Positions 21,770 through 32,584 of a stretch of 64,000 bases of DNA are shown here, piece by piece. The notes under the pieces were generated by a model that ran no database searches, had not been told where the DNA came from, and saw nothing but the letters and a program-made list of their open reading frames with translations. The position numbers and the translations under genes are program-made. Numbering within the stretch: position 1 is the stretch's first letter; each line of letters begins with the position of its first letter. Source of the DNA: Isoetes taiwanensis (lineage: Eukaryota; Streptophyta; Lycopodiopsida; Isoetales; Isoetaceae); the NCBI GenBank assembly GCA_021234155.1, contig JAJEKV010000082.1:2225377-2289376 (forward strand), in the 5' to 3' direction.

Positions 21770-22380
21770 TAGAACCGTGCATGGAATAATTTAAGGGCTA
21801 AATTTAGCTATTTGGCGATTCCTTAGGATATTTTCAAAAAATGTTGGCTAAAGTAAATGGAAAAAATTTGAAAAAAAAAATATAATTATAGCTTAACTTT
21901 TTTCGCACCTATACTAACCTTCGAGCTCTTTAGCCAAACGCTAGAAAGTAAGAGAGTGAAATTTTATATTATTTAGCTAAACCATAAAAACTTTGAAATG
22001 AATTTGGGGCTAGTTTAGCTAACATAATTCTATTTTATAAGAAATATATGATTAGTAATTTATTTTCTAGCCTTTAAAGAATAAATTTGAGGCCTACACT
22101 TAATTAGCGCATTGTTTTAGAATGTTTCCACAAAGAAAATGACTAAAGTAAATGGAAATACTTGAAAAAAAAAAGTATAGTAATTTTAGCTTAATGTTGT
22201 TTGTTGGCCACACCACAGAATTTTTTGGGACGAATTTTGGGTTAGTTTAGCTAAATGTTAGAAAGTATGAGAGGAAAAATGTGTAGAGTTTAGCTAAACC
22301 GCAGAAAGTTTTGGGATTAATCTCGTGCAAGTTTAGCTAAAGCCATTATGGCTAATAAGAAATATGTGATTAGTAATTTA
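21770..22380 (+). repeat. Diverged tandem duplication of about 300 bp
   Basis: Two blocks share the same order of landmarks: CTAAAGTAAATGGAAA (about 21849 and 22143), a poly-A stretch then ATTTTAGCTTAA or a variant, GTTTAGCTAA, and AAGAAATATRTGATTAGTAA (about 22038 and 22354). It is AT-rich and non-coding. Confidence 0.7.
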
Positions 22381-22397
22381 TACCCTGGAACCGTGGC

Positions 22398-22430
22398 ATT
22401 CCTAGGATGGGTCCTATGACACAACCAAGT
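22398..22430 (-). repeat. 33-bp inverted repeat, right arm
   Basis: Exact reverse complement of 16191-16223. It lies at the right edge of the 300-bp tandem duplication. Confidence 0.85.
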
Positions 22431-24360
22431 GGCCGATAGAAGAGGAATCTTCTCCAAAAGAAAAAAGAAAACTAGGTTGATAGGAGAAATACGATGAAAC
22501 CACATGAAAAGAGGAAATGGCAAAGAGGATGGCTAGAATACAAACATCAACGGAACAAATGAGATAAGAGAGATAAAAAAGGGGTAACGAGACAACAAGG
22601 TAATAGAGCAATAAGACGAGCGAGGTAGAAGGGACAAGCAAGGAATTCCAGTATTGAAGGAGATGGCTCATCGAGAGCAAAAGAGCAACCAAGGCAACTA
22701 GAGTAAATGGGAAGAAGAGGATACCAAGAAAAAATGAGCGAAAGAGAATAAAGAGAAGACAGAGACAACAAAGCAATGGAGAAGTAGAATGAGCAAGTAC
22801 AGCTGGAATTTGAACAATCGGATATATAAAAATGGATACAATATGCAAAGAGAATTGGGAAAGGAAACATAAAAATGAAGGACACAATGTGATCATGCAG
22901 TGCGGGATGGAAAAGAGAACTTACGAGATAACACGGCACTAACTAAGAAAAAGTATAAAACTGAACTAGCTTAACTAGCAAATAGAAAAGAAGCACGAAG
23001 ATAAAGAGACCAAAGAAAGAATTGAAGCAACTAAAGGAATAATAACGTCCAACAAAGTTAAACAGAACAAATAAAGGAACTCAATGAAGGAAACAACACA
23101 AACACAACAAAATGGAGCTATTAAGATAATGAGGAGCGTATAGCAACCCACAATGGAGCTTAATAAAAGGAGGAAGATGAAACAAAAGCGGATGGGATGA
23201 ACTGGAATAATGAAGTTGACATAGGTTGATGAAGGAAAACGGATGAAACGACGGCACATAAGTAACATGCCGAAATAAAGAAACAAGGATAGGCACCATT
23301 GGAACATATGAAGAAATGGGATAGAGGAAAAGATAAAGCAAAAATAGACTAGATCAGCAAAAAATGCATGTGTGTATCAAGCAATGGCGAATAGATGGCT
23401 AAAAAAAGCAAAAAATGTCCAAAGAAATATAAAATAACCAGAATAATGGCATCAAGTAGCGAAGCAGAGTGACCTAGAGCAAAAGGACATTTGTGCTAAA
23501 ACAGACAAAGCATAGTAAAAGTTACGAAAAAGACATTGAATGATACAACTAGAACAAAGGCATAAAAACTAGAACAAAGGCACAAAAGCAGTTAGGGGGA
23601 CCAACAACAAGCAACTGCACAAAAGGATCACATATCTATGTGAAACAGTCGTCAATTTGAAGCAAAGGACTAAATGAATTACTGGGGCCATCGTATACAA
23701 AGGGGTCAAAAGAACTCGTGAAAACCATGGAATTACAGGGACAATGGGTTAATGAATTCAATGGCTGACAAAGGAACCCACCAAGCAAAATGACGAAAAT
23801 GGAACCTAAATGGCCGAATAGACTAAACCATACCAAAAACAAGAACCATCAATATCACAATAATCTTCAAGAAGCGATAAAAGAAAACACTATGAAAACA
23901 TCAAAAAAGAGTGCATCAATTATCAGAAGAGCAGAAAGGAAACTATGTAATGCAAACCTCAACTACCAGATGTATATGATCAAAATGTGGGCAATATTGA
24001 CCAAAAAACACTGCAATATGAAATCCTATAGAAAGACCCAAGAGTTGAGGACATTCAAAATTGTCATGTGAACCCATCCACTAAATATCTGAACAACCAT
24101 CCTTAAGCAGCTCTAGAATCTAGGTGGATAATCAAAACAGCAGAACGAGAACAAATTGTACAAATAGAACAATGTGATCATGGACACAAGCAGGAGCAAT
24201 TAGAACTATTAATAAACATAACCTCATAATGACATAACAAGAGCTGAAAGACAAGGTCTCCGATCTTATGATACATGGAGCTGCAAAAATGAGAATAGAA
24301 TGGGTAAATTAATACTTCTGAATTATGAATCGGAAACGGTGGTTGCACATTAGGAGGGAA
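22431..24360. other. No gene seen; purine-rich plus strand
   Basis: Long A/G-biased stretches give open minus-strand frames rich in Leu, Ser and Phe. These are composition artefacts: no domain, no conserved motif and several overlapping frames over the same bases. Confidence 0.6.
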
Positions 24361-24364
24361 TGCA

Positions 24365-24739
24365 GGAAGCTATGATAAACCTTATTCTATGCACTTCTGG
24401 TATGACAGCACAAATCTTGGATGAGTTAGTGAAATAACCATTATTTTGTATGCACCTCCACTTGAACCAGTATTACCAACTCATCCTGCTACTCAATGGA
24501 ATGTACGGGTGAAAAATCTCGGGTCTATTCTGGTATAGAATCAGAGTTTTTGAAAAGCTAAATTTTATAATACTCTTTTAATATATTAAAAATATTTTTG
24601 GATAGAGAATGTGTACTTTGAGTTGACATATATTTGTCGACGAATGAAACTTTTTGGATCAGTTACTCTGTCATTTTCAAATATTGTTACATACAGATCC
24701 AGTAAAAGAATGTACTTCTAGCTCAATTATGTCATGTTC
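24365..24739. mobile_element. Cassette copy 1, left segment (paralog of about 55.1-55.46 kb)
   Basis: This block aligns by eye with 55110-55465: AATGCAGGAAGC against GATGCAGGGGGAAGC, a shared TTTTTAATATATTA-like stretch, GGATCAGTTA, and TGTCATGTTCTAATATT at the end. In the fuller copy this is intron sequence of the minus-strand SDG/HGKG gene. It continues at 31572 after the inserted L1-B. Confidence 0.7.
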
Positions 24740-24755
24740 TAATATTGTCACATAT
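24740..24755 (+). repeat. Target-site duplication, left end of L1-B
   Basis: The 16-bp TAATATTGTCACATAT is repeated at 31556-31571. Confidence 0.88.
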
Positions 24756-24824
24756 GACACATGACAAGAACAGGGGAGGGATGGCGGGAGCGCGAGCGGA
24801 GTTACAGAACCTCTACCCTAAGCC

Positions 24825-25100
24825 ATGAAAATCTTCACGATCTTGATTCAAGGGGATCGCATCTCTTGTGGATGGCTTGAAGGAGAGAGTGCTCAACTAT
24901 GGGAAAGCTTGGTATTCCATCGATTCTTCCCTGAAGAACTGTTTACGCCAATCTTTTCCGTGGTCCCTCAATCTGAAGTGATGCTTCTTGAATCCTGGTT
25001 GGGTGAGTTTGTAGGGGATAGGAATGCTAGTGCTGCAGGTGTCTTCTATACACACTGTTCATGGACAGAAGGTAGAGTAGTAGTGAAGGTTTACAGTTAG
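24825..25100 (+). CDS. Leader ORF of L1-B (91 aa, doubtful)
   Basis: An ATG-started frame lies 70 bp into the element (MKIFTILIQGDRISCGWLEG). It is Phe/Leu-rich with no known domain. Its position mirrors the leader ORF of L1-A, but I see no sequence similarity between the two. It may be a short upstream ORF or chance. Confidence 0.3.
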   Translation: MKIFTILIQGDRISCGWLEGESAQLWESLVFHRFFPEELFTPIFSVVPQSEVMLLESWLGEFVGDRNASAAGVFYTHCSWTEGRVVVKVYS

Positions 25101-25231
25101 ATCTTGGGAGTTCGAAGAAAAAAATTAAAAAAGGGGGGGGGAAGTTGGTGGGTAGTATTTCAGCTTAGTGGTTTGTGATAGTTAGTAGTCGGAAGTGAAA
25201 AACAAAAAAGGAAAAGGAATTGTTTTCGATT

Positions 25232-27312
25232 ATGGAACAGGAAGCAGGAATGTCTGGGAATTTGCAACAGTTGGGTCGGATGGGACAGGTTTTGGGAAAC
25301 GTGCAGAAAGGGTCAGATCTGGAGGAAAAGGGGATAATAGGGACAGATGAGAATTATGCCAAAAAAGATTCTAATAGTAAGGAACTGTTAGAGCTGATAC
25401 GTACCCTAAGTGAAAAGGGGCATTCTCAGCGCTCGAGAAAGGAGAGAAGGTGAAGGACTTTGTCGTTTTTGGTGATTTCCTCACTTCTATTACAGCTATG
25501 GTGAACACCCGAAGATCTTCTGGAGTGGGGACCCTTCAACGTCAGAAGGAGGCAGTAAATCAAATTCTGGAGTATGCAAATCAAGTGCAGGAAGATGTAA
25601 GGAAGGAGTTGCTGACACAGAAGGAACCGGTATTTGTGGGTAAGCCCCTTAGGAATGCTGCAGTAGAAAATAAGTTAAAATTTCTAAAATCTCGTGGGCT
25701 TATTGGGTGTATCCGTCATGAGGGGGTCAGACTTCAATTTATAAAAGGGGAGTTGGAGAGAATGGAACAGGGGGTCGCAATCAACAGTACTTACTGGATT
25801 GACTTTCCTTTTTTTTATGGTTGAATGCGGTAACAGTCAGACAACTACCCTTTTACTCAAACAAGGAACCATTTCCAAGGCCAATACTCAATTTTTCTTT
25901 CAAAAATGGTATCCCTCTTTTGACCCTCAAAACTTTTCTGAGCTATTTCACCCGGCCTGGACATCCTTGCAAGGCTTAAATCCTATGTACTGGAATGAGC
26001 AGTCTCTGCTCACTCTGTTCCAGCAGACCGGGAATGTCATTAGTTGGGAAGTCTCTCAAGATAGGGCTCAAATTGACCTGCTAAAGCCAATCCCGGATGA
26101 TATAAACTTTGTGGATTACTTTGGTAATCCCAAAACCTTAAAATTGGTATGGCAGGGACTGCCTCAGCCATGCTCGGCCTGTGGGTTAAGACTCCATGGG
26201 GGGAAAATCTACAAAGGAGAGAAAGAGCCAAGGGAACCCTTAAGAGAAATAGATCAGGGGAAACAGGGGAAACAGAAGGAGGAAAACTGGATCACACCAA
26301 ATAAAGGAAAGGCAGAAAGATACAGGCAGAACAAAAATGGTAGTGAAAAAAGGAAAAGAAGGAAACAAAAAATCAGGGAAGAAAAAGAAAAAGAGAGAGC
26401 TAAAGTGGAGTCAGGAAAGAGTTTGGAGAAAAAATTAAGAACTGAATGGAAAAGAAAGGTTCAGTTCATGGAGGATGCTTCTAAAGTGAAGGTCCTTAAT
26501 AATCCAGACTCCAAAGGAAAAGGGATCATGGAGGAATTTTTTTTTTTCAAGAGAATAGTTCCATGCCTCTCACAATAAGAGAGCCTCAGGTGAATGGGAA
26601 TGGTTACTCCTCATCTGAGGAGTCAACTGGGTATAAGGAGAAAGGAGAGCCGAGCTCACCTAAGTTTCCTCTCCTAATGCTTCAAGCCAACAATAGCACT
26701 GAGTCACCCCTTCCTGTCATGGAATTATTCCCCAAAGGATCAGAGGTTTTAGACCCGGTTCCAGACATAAAGGATGCCACAACAGATAACCACTCTATTG
26801 CTGAAGAACACACATCAGGTATCCTATGTAAAGAAACTCCATCTGATGCAGGGGATCTGGATACTGGTCTAAATCAAAGGTCTGAAATTCCAGAAGGCCA
26901 GGGAATTGATGTTGAACACTACAGTAGGCCTGTAAGTCCACCTGGCCAAGAATTGGGGAGTCAGCCCCAAAGACTTGTAACTCCAGTTGGCCAGGAAACT
27001 GTTAGTGATCAGATCAATAGACCTATAAGCCCTTCTGGCCAAGAATTGGAAGAAGCCACACCTGGAAACACATCAATTTTGGAAAGGGAAGTTTTTAAGA
27101 CTCCAGCAGCACAACTGAGAGAGCTAAAAGATCCCTCTTCCAGACTGTCTGGTAAGTTCTGGGATGATGAAGAAGGCTGTGAAGATGAGTTGAGGAGTGA
27201 ATTAAAGAAACAAAATTATGTTACTCCTCTGCCACAGGTTAAAAAAAGACAGAAAAAGGTCTATACCCCCAGGGAGAATGGGCCTGTCACCAGAAGTTCC
27301 AAAACCCAATGA
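25232..27312 (+). pseudogene. LINE ORF1, frameshifted (L1-B)
   Basis: Four consecutive frames form one broken ORF1. The first two (from ATG 25232 and ATG 25498) are charged and helical. The third, from about 25800, has the DUF4283-like signature (FFQKWYPSFDPQNF, then PAWTSLQGLNPMYWNEQS) and a degenerate knuckle PQPCSACGLRLHG, followed by a Lys/Glu-rich basic stretch. The last (26563-27312) has three imperfect repeats of the type RPVSPPGQELG / RLVTPVGQETV / RPISPSGQELE. Family role: RNA binding in the LINE particle. The frame changes are near 25450, 25800 and 26560; the last lies in an A/T-rich run. Its stop overlaps the ORF2 start (ATGA at 27309). Confidence 0.75.
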
Positions 27313-30300
27313 AGATAGTCACGTGGAACTTAAGAGGAATTAAGGGTCCCCTGAAAAGGAAAAGGGCTCTAATAGCTCTCAAGGAACTCAAAGCAGACAT
27401 TGTACTACTGCAGGAGCATAGGCTTCCAGCTTTTGAGGCTTCAAACCTGGGAAACTGAATTTTCCCCAATGGGGAATCCATCTGGTCTCCTGCAGATGGC
27501 ACAAAAGGAGGCATTTGCATTGCTTGGAATGGGTATAAAATGATAAATTCTTTCTTGCATCCCTCAGGTAGGTGGCAGGTGGCATTCTTGAAGATTGGGC
27601 AGGAGCAAGTAGGCATTATAAATGTCTATGCCTCTACCTCCCCTGAGGAAAGAGAAGAACAATGGAAAAATATGATAGATTGGCTGCAAGGACAGAGTAC
27701 CAGCAACTGGATTCTCAGTGGATTTTAATAACACTCCTTCATGGGAGCAAAAGGCAGGAAAAAAGATTAATATGTCAAGGGGAGAGAGGACTCAATGGGA
27801 CAAATTGACTCACAGCTTTATATACCATGCCCCCTCTTCCTCTAATGCATACTCTTGGAGCAATAAGAGGAAAGGGAATGATAGAGTATATTGCCTTTTA
27901 GACAGATATTATACCAGCATTTCTACTTTGGAGGGCTGGGATAATCTGATCATTAATAATGACTGTAGCAACTCAATTTCAGATCATTACCCACAGATCT
28001 TGGACACAGGCATTTCACCTCAAAATAGATGTGCTGATACCCCATTCAAATTTAATGTCAGCTTACTGAATAATAAGGCTTTTGTGAGGACTTCACCAGG
28101 TTTTACAGTTCATTAGAGGGCTTGAATGCAAGTGGCTCTATGAAGGAATTCATATGCAGGAGCAAACAGATCAAAAATTGGATTAAACAATGGGGCAAGG
28201 AATGGAGCAGAAAAAAGAGACTAGAAAAAATGGAGATCTATCTGGAAATAAGGGATGTTAGACAGAATCTCTTCTTGGACAAAGCTAATGTGAATTTGCA
28301 GCAAAAAGAGGAGTCCTTGGAAAGGAAGGTCAAGCTGATTGAAGAGCATGAAGCAAAAAGTCTGGCCATAAAAAGCAGAAGTCTTTATGTGAATTTGATG
28401 GATGATTGTAGTTCAAAATTCTTTTTTAGAGCTGCTAAAAGCAGAATTATGAACAATGGGATAATCTCAATTCAGGATGATAATCAGCAAGAGTTGTCTA
28501 AGCAAGAAGATATTCAGAAATTGTTCTACAGTAAATATAAAGAACTATTTGTAGCCAAGGATAATGACAATGATAAAATGGCAGAATTTTTTGAGTACCT
28601 TGGACCAAAGGATGACCATATTCAAGACTTGCAACTTCTGGCAACCCCTATGGATGTTGAGATATTGAGTACATTAAGAAGTATGGCTCATGGGAAAAGT
28701 CCTGGACCTGATGGTCTGCCTCCCGAATTCTATGATCACTTTTGGGATGTAATGAACAAGGATGTTGTTACATTTGTACAGGGTGCTTGGCAGGCTGAAA
28801 AGTTACACCCAGCAATTAATGCAGGTCTAATTGCTCTGATTCCCAAGGTAGATAAGCCTATCAATTTCTCGGATTGGAGACCTATTTCATTAACAAATGT
28901 AACATACAAAGTTTTGGCCAAGATCTTTGCAAACAGGGTCAAGAAAATTCTTCAGAATAAGATCTGCCCAGTCCAATCTGGCTTTCTTCCAGGGAGGTGT
29001 ATCTTGGACAATTTTATTGGAGCCTATGAAGGTCTACATTGGAATAAAATAACCAATCAAGGATGTGTGCTCCTAAAGTTGGATTTTAAGAGAGCCTATG
29101 ATACTATTGATTGGAAATTTCTCTATAGGGCCATGTCACAGCTTGGTTTCTCAGATAAGGTTATTGGGAAAATAGCTGGATTCAATGCTACTGGTTGTTC
29201 AACAATATTGGTTAATGGCTCTCCCTCTTCCTTTTTTGAGTGTAAAAGAGGGGTGAGACAGGGGTGTCCTTTAGCCCCCTATCTCTTCCTAATAGTTGCT
29301 GAAATGGTAACTAGATTTATTATGAAAATGCAACAAATAAAGGAAATCAGTTGCCTAAATCTTCCAGATACAAGAGACACTTTATCAGTAACGCAGTATG
29401 CTGATGATACCTTCGTCTTCTTGAAGAGGTTCCTTCCTTCCTTCCTTCCTTCTTGAAGAGGCAGGGGGATAGTATCCAGAATTTTCTTACTGCTATGGAG
29501 CTGTTTGGAAAAGCATCAGGAGTGGTTCTAAACAAGGAAAAATGTGCCTTTATCTCTGACAAGCCTGGAGGATCACATTGAGGGGATAAATGTCTGTGGA
29601 CTTCAAAAAGCTACCAAATTATTGGGTCTACCACTAGCTCTCAACATGAGTCTGCATGGCCTATGGGAAAACATTGTGACTAAGATTAAGAAAAAGCTTC
29701 AAATGTATCCCAAGTCACTGTCCTTAGCTGGGAGAGTAGAAATAATTAACAGTGTTATTGCCAGCTCTCATGTTTATTTTTCATCAGCAATAATTGCAGA
29801 CAAGAAGACTTACCAGGAGTTAGAGGTCATTATGAAGGAATTTATCTGGCAAAGCATACATATGGTAGGATGGAAATATTTGACTCTGCCTAGGAAAAAA
29901 GGAGGGCTGGGATGCAAAGATCTGTTCCTACAGGCTCAAGCTTTGGCAGCAAAGTTGGTTTGGAGGGCTCTGGACCCAGCTGCTAAATCTCCTGCCCTTG
30001 TTTTCACTAGATATCGGATTGGGAAGAGTACTTTAGTGGGAAGTCCATCTACCCCTCATCATTTACCTGATTCAGCTTTTTATCAACTCAATCCAGGGTC
30101 AGGTACCTCTACTATAATGAGAAGAATTATCCAAGCCTGGAACAAGGTGTCTGTATTGGTTAGTGAAGATGATGGATGTTTAGCTCTTAAACATCCAAGG
30201 AAATACAAGGAATGGAAGGATATGGGCTTATGCACAATTGGTAGCATGACTGTTGGTGAGAACTGGAAAACATGGCTGGAAATTTCTAATCTTGTGCAGG

Positions 30301-31049
30301 ACACCATCTCCAATAGGAATATTTATAAGGCCCTAACTAGACATAACAGGGGGAGGGGAGTACAAACAGTAGGTCAGAATTGGGCCATGGATGGTAAAGG
30401 ATATAGTGTGGCCAAAGCTTATTCCTTGCTGCTGGGTGACCAAAGCACTAAAGTTGCCAGTCACTGGGGGTGCTCAGAAAAGGAAGCCATCCAGATTATA
30501 AGGAAAGGGTGGAAACTACAATGTGCAAAAAAGGTCATTCTCTTCAGATGGCTTTTCTTGAATAAAAGCTTGAAGTCCAATGCCCACAGAGCAAAGTACA
30601 ATAATAAAAATACTGACAGATGCCCTTTAGGCTGTGGCCAAGCCGAGTCCTCTACCCATATATTTATCTGCCCTTGGCTGGTCCCTTTTTGGAGCTGGAT
30701 AGGCAATCACATTGGTGCTGTTCCAGCCACTGAACTTGATCTCTTTGATTTCCTTGCAAATACATCCTCCTTTATGGATACAATTAGATCATTATGTTTG
30801 TGGGTAATCTGGAAACATAGGAACAATGTGGCTATCAATCATCATACTCCAGATTTGAATTTTCTTAAGACTACCTTTCAATTGGAGTTGGCAGAAGCAG
30901 CTATGGCACACAGAATGAACAGGGGGTGCAATTATGATAAAAGCTGGGATGCCTTGGGCTCTTTTCAAGGGTTTTATGCATTCTTTTCCTCTTATTTCAA
31001 TAACCTTTCCAATGTTTCTGACAGAGTATCTAGTCAACAAACACCATGA
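27309..31049 (+). pseudogene. LINE ORF2, multiply broken (L1-B)
   Basis: It begins MKIVTWNLRGIKG with LLQEHR, the start of an APE-type endonuclease, and hits a stop near 27457. Later blocks show INVYAST, NNDCSNSISDHYP, reverse transcriptase motifs (GKSPGPDGLPPEFY, LKLDFKRAYDTIDW, KRGVRQGCPLAPYLF, QYADDTFVF) and the zf-RVT end (KKVILFRWLFLNKSLKSNAH, then CPLGCGQAESSTHIFICPW). A 32-bp microsatellite-type insertion at about 29430-29461 breaks the frame just after the YADD catalytic motif. Several other shifts exist, so it cannot make a working enzyme. The stop overlaps an ATG (ATGA, 31046). Confidence 0.88.
29417..29461 (+). repeat. TTCC microsatellite flanked by a 13-bp direct repeat
   Basis: CTTCTTGAAGAGG at 29417-29429 is repeated at 29449-29461, with 19 bp of TTCC repeat between. 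The flanking copy is exact. The net insertion of 32 bp shifts the reverse transcriptase frame of L1-B. Confidence 0.9.
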
Positions 31050-31281
31050 GGGCGGCCATGCCAGGGAGGTCCCGGAGGATACTAGACCCATGTCTCACCA
31101 GGAGGTGCTGGCAGCTATTCAGTGGGTCAAGACAGAAACAATTATGATTCGAACCTTCCAGCGGATACTGAAGGACGAAGACATTTGGGCTTATGGAGCA
31201 GTTGAGCTCGACTATCTGCTGTTCAAGTATACTATTCATGCTTCTGCAGTCATAACCTTGGATGGAGTCACAGAAGAATGA
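31012..31281 (+). CDS. Possible third ORF of L1-B (89 aa)
   Basis: The frame starts inside the end of ORF2 and runs past its stop. It contains PMSHQEVLAAIQWVKTE and ILKDEDIWAYGAVELDYLLF. A second, shorter frame starts at the ATGA overlap (31046-31147, Arg-rich). L1-A also has an ORF after ORF2, but I see no similarity by eye. Function unknown; chance openness cannot be excluded. Confidence 0.3.
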   Translation: MFLTEYLVNKHHEGGHAREVPEDTRPMSHQEVLAAIQWVKTETIMIRTFQRILKDEDIWAYGAVELDYLLFKYTIHASAVITLDGVTEE

Positions 31282-31520
31282 GGTTTCCTTCAACTGGCAG
31301 CAGTTATCAGAACTATGAAAACTTTTAATGGTTTACTCATATCTATAGTTTTTGTTTCTGTTATTACTAAACTCTTAATCAGTGTTTGTACTTAGATAAA
31401 TTATCCTCTTTGGGAGAGTCAAGGCCAATTTTTCAATTTGGCCTTTATAACAGGGTTTCCCCTGTCCTTTTGTATTACTATGTATTCACATGTAATATAA
31501 TATCACTGCCGTTCCTACAA

Positions 31521-31555
<35 letters not shown>

Positions 31556-31560
<5 letters not shown>

Positions 31561-31571
31561 TTGTCACATAT
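31556..31571 (+). repeat. Target-site duplication, right end of L1-B
   Basis: Exact copy of the 16 bp at 24740-24755. Its first bases merge with the AAT tail, so the boundary is uncertain by a few bases. Confidence 0.85.
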
Positions 31572-31729
31572 TAAATATTATTTAACTGCATTTCAAAATC
31601 AACTACATACAATTCACATGCTGCATACAGTAAACCACAAATACTACAATGAATAAGCACCATAACTAAGAAAACACGAATAACAACAGAATTAAAAACT
31701 AACCTGTGATTCCTCTAGATAGTGGGCAT
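31572..31729 (-). pseudogene. Cassette copy 1, intron and donor side of an SDG/HGKG-gene exon
   Basis: Aligns with 55480-55665: ACAATTCACATGCTGCATAC, then ACCATAACTAAGAAAACA, then AACCTGTGATTCCTC. On the minus strand this is the 5' splice donor (CAG followed by GTTAG) and the exon end (LEESQ). The exon is then cut by the LINE fragment at 31730-32284 and resumes at 32285. Confidence 0.7.
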
Positions 31730-32284
31730 CACATACCAGTACGTGAAAGCGCATATATCTATGAAGAAACGGAGAGCTATTGCCTTCGTGAGGACGGGGT
31801 CCCATCATCTCAGAATTGAAACAGGTCGTTGGACTACAGATGGAGGGCAGAGAATCCCCCGCCATGAGAGAATATGCCAGTGTTGCCACATGCGGACAAT
31901 AGAGGATGAGCACCATGCTCTGCAAGAGTGTCTGGCATATACGCATATCCGAGCAACACATGCTGATCTTAGATGCTCTGCGGCACCGCTGCATCAATTG
32001 CTGGCATCGCCAATGGTTGCACGTCTCGCATCCTACATTTTGCAAGTCTCTACCGTCAGAGAATCCCTTACAGGACAAGGGATCTGAGAGCCTACTACCA
32101 GGGTTTTTCCTCCCATGTGGGGGTTTTTTCATCCCAGTAGTAGGGACACATTGTATAGCAACATTTGTCTTTTTGGTGTGGTTTTATCTGCTTTGTGTAC
32201 TGCATGTACCGTCTCATAAGTCAAGTTTGGCCTCCGCGGATGTTAAAATATACTTCCTTCCTTCCTTCCTTCCTTCCTTCCTTC
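31730..32284 (+). mobile_element. 3' fragment of a second-lineage LINE with TTCC tail
   Basis: The plus-strand frame at 31740-32087 carries the C-terminal knuckle of this lineage, ICQCCHMRTIEDEHHALQEC. The 3' UTR has a degraded form of the terminal hairpin region (CCGTCTCATAAGTC, then GGCCTCCGCGGATGTTAAAA) before TTCC repeats at 32254-32284. It is 5'-truncated and lies inside an exon of cassette copy 1; the uninterrupted sequence is visible at 55.66 kb. No clear target-site duplication is seen. Confidence 0.78.
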
Positions 32285-32575
32285 TTATATTTCTCAATCT
32301 TTGAGTTCTAACATCCTTTGTGTTAGGAGACACTCCAGTGTTTTCAATACAAAAATTTTAAATTTTTTCTATCTGTTCATCTGGAATTGCATTGAATCTT
32401 TTAGCTCTCTTACAAGAAACCCATTTCCCATCATTGTAATTGATCTCTGCCCTCTTGTTTTTGTTTTCCATCTGCAGGTTTCTTGGATGAGCACCTAATA
32501 CTTTCCAAGATCCATCTGGTAGGGGATAACCGAATTGGGACACCACAACGTGCTCTTGCCTGACCCACATCATAA
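32285..32575 (-). pseudogene. Cassette copy 1, broken exon of the SDG/HGKG gene
   Basis: The minus-strand frame contains NYNDGKWVSCKRAKRFNAIP, closely matching NYNNGGKWVSYKRAKRFDAI in the fuller copy, followed by sequence equivalent to the FW-NTRVSPN-KDVR block. The upstream part is deleted relative to 55.9-56.5 kb, so this copy cannot encode a full protein. Confidence 0.78.
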
Positions 32576-32584
32576 AAACCTGCC

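Larger units (their letters stand above)
24756..31555 (+). mobile_element. Full-length but broken L1-type LINE (L1-B)
   Basis: About 6.8 kb lies between 16-bp target-site duplications, ending in a run of AAT units (31519-31555). It has the same architecture as L1-A: a leader ORF, ORF1, ORF2 with endonuclease, reverse transcriptase and zf-RVT, and small downstream ORFs. Junctions overlap as ATGA (27309 and 31046). ORF1 has at least two frame changes. ORF2 has stops or shifts near 27457, 27724, 28114, 29430 and 29575. The insertion lies in the intron of cassette copy 1, so it is younger than that copy. Confidence 0.9.

Noticed and set aside
22400-22430. 5S rRNA-like CTAGGATGGGT
   Set aside because: Only the short box resembles 5S rRNA; the surrounding sequence does not follow.
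22414-23341. Three overlapping minus-strand frames with hydrophobic, membrane-like sequence
   Set aside because: The plus strand is purine-rich, so the complement is pyrimidine-rich and stop-poor, giving Leu/Ser/Phe by composition. No motif or splice structure supports a gene.
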